Assembly (NCBI GenBank): GCA_021442155.1
Contig: CM038215.1
Coordinates: 276,756,413-276,820,412 of the forward strand
Direction: 5' to 3'
Length of the DNA stretch: 64,000 nt
Source of the DNA: Cymbidium sinense
Taxonomy: Eukaryota; Streptophyta; Magnoliopsida; Asparagales; Orchidaceae
Part shown: positions 1 to 10,384 of the stretch, piece after piece
Numbering within the stretch: position 1 is the first letter of the stretch
Layout: every line of letters begins with the position of its first letter
The notes under the pieces: generated by a model
What the model was told of the DNA's origin: nothing
The model's database searches: none
Seen by the model: only the letters and a program-made list of their open reading frames with translations
Made by a program: the position numbers and the translations under genes

Positions 1-480
1 AAATTAGCCAGGAAATTAGTACAAGCAGTACCTTCACAAAGAATGTGAGAAATTTTGTAGCAAACTTGAGAAAAAAGCTTTTTAGTGTGATTAAGAAGAT
101 AAAATAAGTCAACATTCCCCATTTTATTAGTACTGAGCATATCAAGTAAAAGAAGAGCATCAATTTCAATCTAAATATTAAAGAGGCCTTCGCTTAAACA
201 AATATCAATAGCTTTGTTAACATCCATGAGCTCAGCATAAATAAGAGAACAAGCTTTGAGGGGGTAGGCAAAAGCACAAATGACAGTACCTTTAGAATCC
301 ATAAGAATTCCACCACAACCATATTTGTTTAGGGAAACAGAACCATTAGTATTGATTTAATAAATTTTTCTTTAAGCTTAATCCAATGTATAATTCTAAT
401 ACTCTTGTAGGAAGGGTCATCATGCAAAGTGATACCCAATTTTTTAGCCATAAATTTATAACCTATAAAATGAAGATTAC
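1..480 (-). pseudogene. LINE-A RNase H domain (decayed)
   Basis: The minus-strand frame shows an RVT_3-type RNase H with INTNGSVS, then GCGGIL, YAELMDV, EIDALLLLD and finally ACTNFLANL. In LINE-C the matching positions read INTDGS, AELMAV, DVDALLLID and ACADYLDNL. Two of the catalytic aspartates are therefore replaced by asparagine here (first and last), and a stop lies between LFNI and IEIDAL. RNase H would remove RNA from the RNA:DNA hybrid during cDNA synthesis; this copy should be dead. The domain is cut by the window edge. Confidence 0.8.
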
Positions 481-560
481 AAGTTAAATTTGCATTAAAC
501 AAAGCTTGAATTTTTTTTCTTTAGTTCTAGCAAGGATCCCTCTATGGTTCATAGGATGCC

Positions 561-1346
561 TCAATATTTAAGATCATTTCTATCCATCCAAATGAACCAA
601 ATAAGGGCAATAGAAATTAAAAATTTCACATGACCTTTCACAGTTTTATGGAAATAAACTTTAAGAAGTTGATATAATGAAATAGTGCCATGAAAATAGT
701 TAGTGTTAAATAAATCATCATACCATATCCAAAGTTTGGAAGCAATAGCACCATTGACAAAAACTTGATTAACATTTTCAATATGAAAGCAACAATTGCA
801 CTTAGAAGGTATATAAAATGCTTTAAGCCAGAGCAAGGAATCTAAAGGAATGAAGTTATTCAAAATCCTCAAAGCTAAAACATAATAAGAAATGGGAATG
901 ATATTGTTCCAAAGTTTAATGAAAACATTAGAGGTGTTTTGTTTATTTTTGATAAAATTCCAAACCTCTTTAAGAATGAAATCTTCAGTGTAAGAGAGCT
1001 TGAAAAGAATTTGATCAGGTTTATTAAAAAAGTTAGCAATGTTGCAAAACTTGTCAAAAATAGAAATAGGAATGTAGTTCCCAAGTTTATTTTCATTCCA
1101 ATTATTATTAAGCCAAATAGTGTTAACTTTGATAGCAGTAGTAGAGTGTGTAGATAAAAGGGAGTCAATAAAGCCATTGGCAATCCAATTGTCTTGGGAA
1201 AAGAAAGAAGAACTCGAATGAAAACCCCAAGATATTAAGGATTCAACAACCCATTTAATGGAGCAAAGCCTTTTCCAAATCGGAGAGTCGCCAATTTTAT
1301 AAGGATAGATAAGAGGGTGTTTACCTTCGCAATATTTTTCCATCAT
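561..1346 (-). pseudogene. LINE-A zinc-binding RT-associated (zf-RVT) region
   Basis: An open frame of 261 codons, the longest piece left of LINE-A. It begins in the linker after the reverse transcriptase (EGKHPLIYPYKIGDSPIWKR) and carries the zf-RVT signature KCNCCFHIENVNQVF followed by NGAIASKLW. In plant LINEs this Cys/His region sits between reverse transcriptase and RNase H. The distal cysteine usual in the family is replaced by Asn-Gly, and the histidine of VNHVF seen in the other copies is Q here. The frame closes on MDRNDLKY just before the RNase H linker. The first ATG is internal to ORF2 and is not a real start. Confidence 0.8.
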
Positions 1347-1349
1347 AAA

Positions 1350-1640
1350 ATTAGCCCAATGGCTATCATTCTTTCTAAACTTCCACTAGAGCATATGGGA
1401 AAAGGCAATCATAGCTTCACGAATAGGTTTACAACCATGACCACCTTCACCCAAAAGACCACAACATTTATTCCAAGATGTTCAATGCATTCTTTTAATA
1501 GAATTATTGGGTCCCCAAAAAAAATTATAATCAGAATAATAATTTGAATAAAATAAAATAGCATATAATTGAGAGTGCTTTTAAGAATAGTGAGCATGCC
1601 ACCAAAGGAAAGTAAATGGAATTCCCAAACAAAAATTTTA
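1350..1640 (-). pseudogene. LINE-A reverse transcriptase C-terminal remnant
   Basis: The minus-strand translation gives GGMLTILKSTLNYMLFYF, the conserved region after the reverse-transcriptase palm in plant L1 elements (GGxLTLIKSTLxSxPxY), followed by GCKPIREAMIAFSHML, a stop, then WKFRKNDSHWANFMM leading into the zf-RVT frame. LINE-C has the same segment at about 48,880-49,150. The palm and catalytic motifs are absent because of the adjacent deletion. Confidence 0.75.
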
Positions 1641-1740
1641 TTTAAAGAATTGAAAACTTATTGAAAACTTAAGCATTGAAAACTTATTTAAAATCATCAT
1701 AAGAGATTTAAGCATTGAAAACTTATTGAAAATCATCAAG
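1640..1740. repeat. Deletion junction with duplicated filler in LINE-A
   Basis: Between the reverse-transcriptase tail and the endonuclease start lies a short stretch in which the string AGCATTGAAAACTTATT, followed by AAAATCATCA, occurs twice about 40 bp apart, with a further partial copy of TTGAAAACTTA before them. Neither side of the LINE normally contains this repetition. It looks like templated filler made when the internal deletion was repaired (inference). Confidence 0.6.
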
Positions 1741-1971
1741 AATAGAAACCTCTACAAAGTTATTCCAAAAATGCGAAATCTATTACTGACATTAGAGAAA
1801 AATTTATTCAAACTGATCATTTTAGTAACATGGTTAATTTTGTTAGCATGAATAAGAGGCTCTAGAAAAAATAAGTAAATAAATATTATGTATACAATAA
1901 AGATTTCTTACACGATTATGAATAGAGATGGTATCGATCCCTCTAACATTCCAAATAATAAAATTAAACAT
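1740..1971 (-). pseudogene. LINE-A ORF2 start: endonuclease N-terminal remnant
   Basis: A start codon at 1,971 (read leftward) opens MFNFIIWNVRGIDTISIHNR, matching MINYLIWNIRGCG in LINE-B and MNNLLIWNVMGIG in LINE-C. This is the first beta-strand and metal-binding Asn of an APE-type (exonuclease-endonuclease-phosphatase) domain, which nicks target DNA in L1-type transposition. The frame decays after about 35 residues, then FWNNFVEVSILDD is recognisable before the deletion junction. Confidence 0.75.
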
Positions 1972-2099
1972 AAAGAAATAAAAAGGGGTTAAGAAAAGGT
2001 TAATTAAGAGAGGTGAGGGAGGCCATAGCTGATCTAGTGTTTTTGGGCAATTTGGGAGGGAGATTTTAAAAAAAAAAAAAAAGCATGATAAGTTTGGAA

Positions 2100-3010
2100 A
2101 CCATTTTATTCCACATAATCATCATTTAAGATGGATTTAGCAACATTAGTCACACATTTAAGAGGAATCTCTTGATTAGAAATGAGTTCTCCTTCTTTTA
2201 AGACATTACAATTTATTAAAACATATTTATTTATAGGCAAGTGTGAACACCAAGCCCTTCCTCTTCATGATCCAAATTATTAGACAAAGCCAAATCTTAA
2301 TGAGAATTTTAATCATCCTAAATCTAGAAAATAGAATTAGTTTTTTCAACCTAATTATCATGAGGTATTAAAGCCATATTCTACATTAAATTTGAATGAT
2401 GCATAACATTAATATACTCATTTATATTCTCAATCAAAGCTTCATTTTCATCAATCAAAGCTGGCAAAGATGCAACGATTTAATCACAGGAAATAGAATC
2501 ATCATCCAAAAGTTTAGAAAAACTATTATTATTCACATTAGAAGCTTTCAATTGCACAGAAGAAGTAAGAGGTAAAATAGCCTTATTAAGAACATTCAAA
2601 AATTCCTTTTTTTCGAAGTAGCTTTTTGATATTTAACAGTGGTCAGCCTAGGATTAGGAATAGAAGATCCTTTAATAGGGATTTTCTTTTTTGGGTGAGG
2701 ATGAAGAATGAAACAGTAAGAATTATCATGCTCGTGGATTTTACAGTGAGAAGAAAAGAAAGGATAATTTTCAAATTTAATTCTTTGCATATAACTGTAA
2801 TTTTCAGATCCTAATCAAATTTCTTTGAGGTGTTTCTTGGTAATGTCCAATTCAATAAGGATTCTAGTCGCTTAAGGACAAGATTTTGTAGTCGTTTCCT
2901 GATCAATTTGCAATGACTGACCAAATAAAGCACCCACAATAAAATGGAATTGATGGTTAACAAAATGAATTTGCATATTGGAGAGACAAATCCAAATTGG
3001 AATGTCTTTG
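2100..3010 (-). pseudogene. LINE-A ORF1 remnant with damaged zinc knuckle
   Basis: ORF1 of this family has an N-terminal DUF4283 domain and one CCHC zinc knuckle and probably binds the element RNA. Here the piece 2,596-2,790 keeps KIHEHDNSYCFILHPHPKKK, but the first cysteine of the CX2CX4HX4C knuckle is serine (SSHC). Upstream, about 2,820-3,000, a degraded match to the end of DUF4283 and the HILVEIDIT segment can be followed. Downstream to 2,100 the low-complexity Asn/Ser/Thr-rich C-terminal part is present with stops. Confidence 0.65.
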
Positions 3011-3270
3011 AATGATTTTTAAGCAGTCGAAGCCAAGTTGGTTGATGCCATAATAGGATCCATAGGATCCTTCAATTTTCCCCAAGGAATCATCGAAGAA
3101 GATGCCAAGTCATGGCATCACTCCAATGAAGACATGAAATAGGACAGTGACCATTGATTCAAAAAGGAATCCAGTGAGAATCATTCAAACTAGCCAGCAA
3201 GTAGTCGCTAGAAAGCTAAAAATGAGTGGGGGAAAGGGAACTCACTAGAAACAGAGATGGCTCTAGCAAT
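3010..3270. other. Unassigned 5' flank of LINE-A
   Basis: Similarity to ORF1 of the other LINE copies fades at about 3,010. The next 260 bp, up to the start of telomere-like sequence, contains a few short repeated words (ATAGGATCC twice near 3,050-3,070, AAGATGCCAAGTCATGGCATCA near 3,100 is a small palindrome) but no recognisable coding. It may be a diverged ORF1 N-terminus of a related subfamily or unrelated filler. Confidence 0.4.
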
Positions 3271-5007
3271 AATTTTGGTTTTAGTTTAGTGTTTAGTTTA
3301 GTTTAGGTTTTAGGTTTATTTAGGTTTAGTTTAGTTTAAGTGGGAGGTTTAGGTTTAGGGTTTAAGGAGGGTTTAGGTTTAATTTAGGGTGGTTGAGTTT
3401 AGGAGGATTTAGGTTGGTTGGTCCAGGGATTGTAGTTTAGTAGGCCCAGATTTAGGGCCCAGGAGAGGAGGAGGCCCAGGGTTTAGGGCCCAGTTTTAGG
3501 CTCAGGGTTTAGGTTTAGCCTGGGTTTAGGTGGAGGGCCCAGTGGGTGCCCAGGGGCCCAGTATCTGGGGTTTAGGTTTAGGTTTAAGAGGTTTAGGGCT
3601 CAGGTTTAAGCCCAGTTTAGGGCCTAGGTTTAGTTAAGTTTAAAGTTTAGCCAAAGGCCCAGTTATAGCCTGGGTTTTTTGGTTAGTTGGTTTAGTTTAG
3701 GTTTAGGGTTTAGGGCCCAGGAGGTTTAGTTTAGTTTTTAGTCTTTAGAGTGGTTTAGGCCCAGTTTAATTTAAGTTTAGAGAGTTTAGCCCAGGTCAGA
3801 GTCAGGAGGTTTAATGTAGTGTTTAGTTTAGTTTAGGCCCAGGGCCTTTAGGTTTATTAGATTTAGAGCCCAGTTTAGTTTAATCCATGCCCAGTTTAGG
3901 TCAGTAAGCACAGGCTCAGTTTAAGTTTAGCCCAGAGTGGGTAGGTTTAGGGCTCAGTTTAGATTTAGGTTTAGTTTAGGTTTAGTTTGAGTTTACGAGG
4001 CTCAGTCAGTTTTGGGTCTGTTTTAGGTTTAGGTTTAGTGGAGAGCCCAGGCAAGTGGGTCTCAGGGGTCAGGTATTTTTAGTAGGATAGGGTAAAGGAG
4101 CTCATGTTTAAGGGTGGAGGTTTTTTGGGGTAGGGTAGGGTTTAGGGTTTATTTAGGGTGTGGTTAGGGCTCAGGGTTATGGTTTAGGGTCATTAGGTTT
4201 AGTTTATCGTTTAGGATTTAGTAGTTTAAGTTTAGTTTAGGTTTTACAGAAGATATTAATATTTCTTCTTTTGATTTCAACCAACCAAAATAATCAAGTC
4301 TAAGTATCAACATCATTTCAACATAATGGTTTAGGGTTTAGAATTAGGTTTATGTTTTAGTTTAGGTTTATTTTTATTTTACTTCTTAGGTTTAGGTTTT
4401 GATTTTTATTTATTTATTTTTGTTTATGTTTTAGGTTTTTATTTAATGTTTATTTTTAGGTTTTATTTTTTAGTTTAGGTTTATTTTTAGTTTATTTTAT
4501 TTTATTTAGGGTTTAGGTTTAGGTTTAAGGTTAGTTTATTTTAGGTTTAGGTTTAGGTTTTATTTATTTTAGTTTAGTTTATTTTAGTTTAGGTTTAGGT
4601 TTATTTTATTTTTATTTTAGGTTTATGTTTTTGTTCTTTAGTTTAAGGTTTACATTTTTTTATTATTTTAGGTTTATTTTTTAGGTTTAGGTTTTTATTT
4701 AGTTTTTGATTTATTTTATTTTATTTAATGTTTATTTTATTTTTATTTTCGGTTTAGTTTTTATTTAATTTATGTTTTTTTATTTTTTTAATGTAGTTTA
4801 GGTTTTTATTTATTTTATTTTAGTTAGTTTTTATTTTTTTTATTTTATTTTCTTTTTAGGTTTAAGTTTAGGTTTTTATTTTATTTTATTTTTTTATTTT
4901 TTTTGTTAAGGTTTTTTTATTTATTTTATTTTTTGGTTTTATTTATTTTAGGTTTAGGGTTTAAGCTTTTTAGGATTTAAGTTTTAGGGTTTAGGGTTTA
5001 GGGTTAG
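3270..5007 (+). repeat. Telomere-like array T1 with GGCCCAG variant
   Basis: Degenerate TTTAGGG/TTTAGG units run left to right. From about 3,420 to 3,900 roughly ten GGCCCA words are interspersed (TTTAGGGCCCAG is typical), a GC-rich variant not seen in the other arrays of this window. From about 4,360 to 4,960 the array changes to T-rich TTTATTTTA units, then returns to near-perfect TTTAGGG just before the poly(T) at 5,008. The array lies directly upstream, in transcription sense, of LINE-A. Confidence 0.85.
4240..4330 (-). pseudogene. Possible short relic of the glycine-rich-protein 3' UTR
   Basis: A non-telomeric island in T1 reads TTTCTTCTTTTGATTTCAAC followed by CAACCAAAATAA. It closely resembles the start of the retro-fragments at 20,290, 22,645 and 41,035 (TTTCTTCTTTTTGATTTCAT, CAACCAAGTA). 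The rest of the fragment is missing. The match is short, so assignment is tentative. Confidence 0.45.
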
Positions 5008-5060
5008 TTTTTTTTTTTTTTTTTTTTAAGGGAAACCCCATGTAGGGGTATTTTATTGCC
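5008..5060 (-). terminator. LINE-B 3' end: hairpin, poly(A) signal, poly(A) tail
   Basis: On the + strand, TTTAGGGTTAG is followed by 20 T (5,008-5,027), then AAGGGAAA and CCCC-ATGTA-GGGG (5,036-5,048), a four-base-pair stem with a five-base loop. TTTATT at 5,052-5,057 is AATAAA on the transcribed strand. The same arrangement ends LINE-C and LINE-D. It marks the true transcript 3' end and the side where reverse transcription began. Confidence 0.85.
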
Positions 5061-8000
5061 ACAAAAAAAGGGTTACAAGGTCCTTAAAGGGGATAAACTC
5101 CAAAACTACTGCTCAAAGAGCTATAATCAGCCTAAGGAGTGAATCCCCTATTTAAGTACATCCAAAAGCAAAAGAAAACATTAAAGCAATCAAAAGATAC
5201 AAGTTGATTAACATAATAAGCCAAAAGAAGATTAGGCCAATGCCTGAGGACGTGAGAATGCATGACAATAGCAAACCCAGTAAGAGGATAAGAGAGAATC
5301 ACCTGCAAAATTGTAATAAGAAAGAGATTAGAACAGTTAAGGTAATACAGACAAAAGGATAAATGAAAATAACATAATCTGAGAATGATAGAAAGGAATT
5401 GAGATAGAGAAGGCTCAGGCTCAAGCACAACAAGTTGGGGCACATGCAAATATGAGCATCCAAACTTCAGCTGAAGGGTTACATCACAAGAGCTACTACC
5501 AAACTAAAAGGGAGTGAGATCATCACAGCCATCATAGCCAACAAACTTGTGAGGAGATAAGCTTGTTGAAAAAGAGCTTTATTACAAAACCTAAATAAAA
5601 CCATATCTAATATAGAGGAAATTACAAAGAGTCAAGGATAAGGTGTCCCATTCAAGAAAAGTATCATCAATATAATCACCTTGACATGAGAATGCATAAA
5701 CATATGATCATGAGCCATCATTTCCATAACCTCATGAAAAGTCATATCCAAGAAGAGAAAAAAGCCAGCATATAAGCCCTCCACAGGAAAGCAGCAGAGG
5801 AGGCAACTTGCTGAAGTCCCCTTATTAATATCCATATCAGTAATTGGGAAAAAGCAATTGTAAAGGAAGGCAGCATAGCCGAACACAGGAAATAGACTGC
5901 AACCACCCAAAAATAGCACCAAATAAATACAGTCGGAGCTACAACTCCAGTTGCAGCATTCAGAACCAAAAATCGGATAATCCAGATCAACAAACAACCA
6001 AGAGAGCAAGATAGCAAAAGGCAGCAACTGTCCATAGTACCACCCAATCAGCATAGACATTGCATACAACTGCACAAACCTAATCAAACTGAGATGGGAA
6101 TAGAGACAACAGCAGATAATGTAGATCACAACAATCAGGAGATGAACAATAGCCCAGACGTAAACAGCACAGGCATTCCGGAAGCCAACCTCAACAACAA
6201 AGAAGTTAATCCAACATTGGAACCCACCAGAAGAAAAATCAAAAAATGGATTCAAATGAATATCAACATTAGAATCCAGAAAAAATAAGACAGCAGATAA
6301 CCATGGAAAAAATCAGCCAAGACAGCAATACTTAAGACAACAACATCCAAGACAGGAAGGGACAGCAAGTTGGCCATAAAACCTCTCCATCAGAGTAGAC
6401 ATTGCCATGGTTAATAACCAAGTAGATAGAGCATAAAAATAGGTATCGGAAGGCAAAGAACCCGTAAAAGCAAAAAACCATCAAAACAGCAATGTTAGAA
6501 ACAACTAGCTGAACATAGGACCTAGAAGTCCTACAGCCAACCAGGATGGAGCCAACATAGGAGTCCTAAAAAACCAAGACAGCAAATATCCAAGACAAGA
6601 AACAACCAGCTAGTTTGCCATAAAACCACCCATCCAGGATAAACATTGCAATAGATACAAGTTTAACTGAAAGAAGATGGAGAAAATAGCAGCAGATAAA
6701 GTAGACCAATGAATTAAGATGATATGCATATAATAAACCATTAAGGGGGTTCAAGGCAAAGTCCACCAAGCAATCAACAACTTCAATAGAGAGTTGCTGA
6801 GCAAAATAAACCAAAACACCAGAGATAGCATGTAGAGTATTAAACCAGTTCAGCCAACAACCAAGGCAGTTAATACCAACAAGCTGGCCAAGAGTCCACC
6901 CAAAAGCATATGTAAAGATCCAAATAATCGATGGAAAATCACGTGGATCAACAATGTTAATGAGTGGGAAAAATAAGCAGGAAAAAATAGCAAGAAATTG
7001 ATAATAGCAAAAATAGTCAAAAAATCAAAAAATAGGGAACAGATAATAATCACAAAGTCCACCAGCTGGACAAAGGGCCCTAAAGTCCAAAAGCCAACAA
7101 TGGTAGCTACAGGGTTCAAAGGATAATAAAAAGAAAAAACCTTCCAGATAAAGCAGATCAGGGTAGCAGTAAACCTACAACCCCAATAAAGGCTAATAGA
7201 GAATCCATTAAGGGAATCCAAACCTGCAAGGAAATAATAAAAAAGAGCAGGAAATAACAAAATCTCGCTTGACAGGTTGGGAAAAGGAGGTTGTCAAAGA
7301 CAAACAGCAAGACAATACCAAAATCACCTATGAATCGGATAAACAACCCAAGATAAAGGATATAAGACATTAACCGCAAATCCAACAACCAAGAAATAAA
7401 ATAACAGCAAGTTGGCCATAAAACCAACCATTCAAATTATACAATGCATAAGTAAATTCCTAGATAGTTAATGAAGTGGTCTGGCCAAGACTAGCTGAAC
7501 CAGGAAATAAAAAATAGCAGTAGGTGAGAACAGCATCATCCCAATTATTAGCGGCACAAACATTATATAAAGGCAGATGATCCAACAGCCTGCAGGACAC
7601 AGAATAGCCTGAAATCCAACAGCCATAGATTAAAACAAGGTTAGCCTACAGGACAGTGAATCCAGAAATCCAACAGTCATAGCTTAAAACAACACTACAA
7701 TGATTGCAACCATAGGGTAAGCCAATAAAAAGAAGTGGGGAAACAGAGCCACAATAGGGGTTCAAAAGAGTCTCATCAATGAGATCTTCTAGGACAAAAA
7801 AGAGCAGGTTAGCAGCAGAAATATCATCCTCAGAGAAATCATATTGAGTGAAAGTTAATAAACAATTCCAAACATAGGATAAGCCATTAAAGAGCAAAGG
7901 AGCACAAAGAAATAGACAAGCTAGACCCACAAGATCGAATAATTGTGAAATAATTCCAAATCTATAGAGAAAGAGTTTTAACCAGGATGTTGCATCTATT

Positions 8001-9850
8001 ATTTTTATAGGATGTGAAGGTAAGGCTATGAAGCATAGGAGAGGCAGAAATAGCAAGACCCCAAAACCTCTTCCTGCAGAAAAATAAAATAAAAGATAAC
8101 TCCCAGAAATAAAAGGAAAACATCAGAAAGTCGGAGACAAAGAGAATATCGATGCCCGGATCTAATAGGGGAGACAAGCGATTTCAAAAGCCGCCCACCA
8201 ATCATTATCGCTAAAATCCAACAACCTAATAGTAAATCTTCAAAATAAATATTGCAACAGTAATGAACACTAATATAATGCATAGAAACAACATAGGTAA
8301 CTAAGATGCTCCAAGCAAGAATATCTTTGAGAAACAAATGGTAGAAAATAATGGCAGTAGCTAAACCCATTATGATAAATATCTCCATCCAATAATGATT
8401 GTTATAAAACCAATGGCAGTTGACATGTAGCTCAACAAAATTCTAATGCAAGGTATTAGTATGCACATAGCTCAATACTAGCCCTTTGTCAATGTAAATT
8501 CCAAAAGCAGTGAGCCTCCAAATAAAGAAGAAGCTATTAAAACACCAAATCATGGCACAAAGATCAAGACAACAAATAATATCTGTGTGAAACATCCACA
8601 AAAGACCCAAAAAAATAGAATCAGGATGTAAATAACAACAGCATGTGTGATCAAAAATAGCCGAGCTGATAATAACACAAACAGTTGGAAAATCGAGAAT
8701 CAAAAATTAACCATAAATCCACAAAGACACTGACATGGTCCAATTCCTGGGGAGCAAGAGAGAAGGCGACAAAAAACAAATAATATTTGGAGCGTAAAAG
8801 ATTGAGCCCCAATCTCAGAAACATCCTGCATAGAAAGGATCTCCTGAATAAAATAGCCAGAAACAATTTGAAGAAACTCCATCCAAGTCAAAAAATAAGT
8901 CTGAGAAACAATAATGCGGAGATTCCACCCAAACAAAGTAAAGAAGCATAAAAGATAACCAAGTAATATCAAAGTTTTTGCACAATAATAGTCGCAGAAG
9001 GGGTAAGGAGGTCGATGACACATAAGAAAACAAAATAACCATGGCGGTGGAAGAAAAAGAAAGCCCCACAACAAGATCCTACCAAAGGGACCTGAATCGA
9101 AAATGGATTCCAAAGAAAGCATGCTAAATGGGGTCGATTATAGACAACAGAAGATAAATATCGAAAAAAGGCCAAAAAACCTCTTCATGCGAAAAATAAA
9201 ATAAAGATAACTCCCAAAAATAAAAGGAAAATGTCGACTCAAGGTAGAGGCAAAAGAATATCAACGAGATCTAATAGGGAGACAAACAACATGTCAAAAG
9301 CCAGAGTCATTATCGGTTAAAATCAACAACCTAAAAATCATCAAAATAAATATTGCAACCAGCATAGTGAACACTAATACAATGCATAGAAACAACATAG
9401 ATAACTAAGATGCTCCAAGCGGTAATATCTTTGAAAGCGGCGGTTGCAAAATTAATGGCGATAGCTAAACCCATCAAAATAAATATCTCCATCCGGTGAT
9501 TAAGCCCTAGGATTAGGAATGAAGGCAACATTGATATTAAAATCCCAAATAGGATTGATGTTATAAAACCAATAGCAGCTAACCCATAACTCAACAAAAT
9601 GCCAATGCAGAGAATTAGTATGCACATAGCTCAACAGCAGCCCTTTATCAGTGTAAATGCCAAAAGCAGAGAGCCTCTAAATGAAGGAGAAGCTTTTAAA
9701 ACACCAAATTATGACACATAGATCAAGACAACAAGTAATATCCATGTGAAGCATCCACAAAAGACACAAAAAGGAACAGAAAGGCAAAAAAATAAAGAGG
9801 CATACAGATAAAAGATGAATGGACAGTATACATCAAAGGTTTGATTAAGT
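5060..9850 (-). other. LINE-B long 3' region with hydrophobic reading frames
   Basis: Sequence after the end of ORF2. The + strand is poor in T and full of AACCAAGACAGCAA and AACCACCCATCCA words, so the minus strand gives T/G-rich frames with very hydrophobic translations, for example 207 codons at 5,632-6,255 and 136 codons at 6,850-7,260 and 7,646-8,056. Some peptides recur in LINE-C and LINE-D at the same relative place: SFDCFNVFF (near 5,190), GSSSCDVTL with KFGCSYLH (5,440-5,510) and a block ending in GTPY (5,640-5,730). In this copy a stop interrupts the middle block. I treat it as a repeat-rich 3' UTR; a decayed third ORF is possible. Confidence 0.6.
8060..9800 (-). repeat. Tandem duplication inside the LINE-B 3' region
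   Basis: Sequence starting near 8,085 (AAATAAAATAAAAGATAACT) recurs near 9,193 with the same order of words through CATAGCTCAA at about 8,466 and 9,626. The offset is about 1.1 kb. Translated pieces match too: MEIFIIMGLA at 8,388 and MEIFILMGLA at about 9,495, YVVSMHYISVHY and YVVSMHCISVHY. LINE-D has this module once (near 55,376-55,660). The spacer between the copies (8,700-9,170) matches LINE-D 55,130-55,340, so the module order is scrambled relative to LINE-D. Confidence 0.7.
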
Positions 9851-10370
9851 TCTGAGATAAGGAAACCTGGAATTGTCTAAGTTAACCAGCCCACACAAGT
9901 GTTTGGGCAAGGTGAGTTGATTAAAGAAGATGATACCATCGGATCTAGCACCCAGATTGGCAAGGTAGTCGGCCGAAACATTTCCTTCCATGAAACATGA
10001 GTGATGTTAAAATTCAGTTGGAAAGAAGAGCTCTAGTTTGCTTGAGGAGGTAGTACAATTCGGTCTTTGCTCATCTTGGTGGAGGTCAAAAGATCAATCA
10101 GTGAACAACATCCACCTCAATCCAAATATTGAGCCGACCATTTTGGAGGCAAATCTCAAGAGCTTTGAAAGGCGCCATAAGCTCGAGAAAATGGGACGGT
10201 CTGAAATAAGGGGATAAGCAAAAGCACATACTATACCCTTAGAGTTCACGAAAATGCCACCACAACCAGCCATTATGAGAGGCGAGCCATCGGTAATTTT
10301 AATAATATGGTCAAGGTTTTTTCAATAAACAATCTTGTCATTTTCGAAGGTTGATCCGGAGGTTAAGCCT
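9850..10370 (-). pseudogene. LINE-B RNase H domain
   Basis: The C-terminal RVT_3-type RNase H of ORF2. The first catalytic aspartate is preserved in ITDGS (near 10,290) and the last in SADYLANLGA (near 9,960). The segment after the GGI strand is shortened around the AE motif, and at least one single-base frameshift separates ITHVSWKE from the ADYLANL segment. The C-terminus LPKHLCGLVNLDNSRFPYL agrees with LINE-C and LINE-D, so the ORF2 stop lies near 9,850. Confidence 0.78.
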
Positions 10371-10384
10371 TTATTGGCACAAAT

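Larger units (their letters stand above)
1..3010 (-). mobile_element. LINE-A: L1-type LINE relic, internally deleted
   Basis: Read on the minus strand, the order from 5' to 3' is ORF1 remnant (about 3,010-2,100), the start of the endonuclease (1,971-1,740), then directly the C-terminal end of the reverse transcriptase (1,640-1,350), the zf-RVT region (1,346-561) and RNase H (480-1). The 3' region and tail lie outside the window. Compared with LINE-C, about 2 kb covering most of the endonuclease and reverse transcriptase is missing. Family membership rests on shared peptides with the other three copies, for example the zf-RVT signature and the endonuclease start IIWNVRGI. Many stops; not functional. 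Confidence 0.85.
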
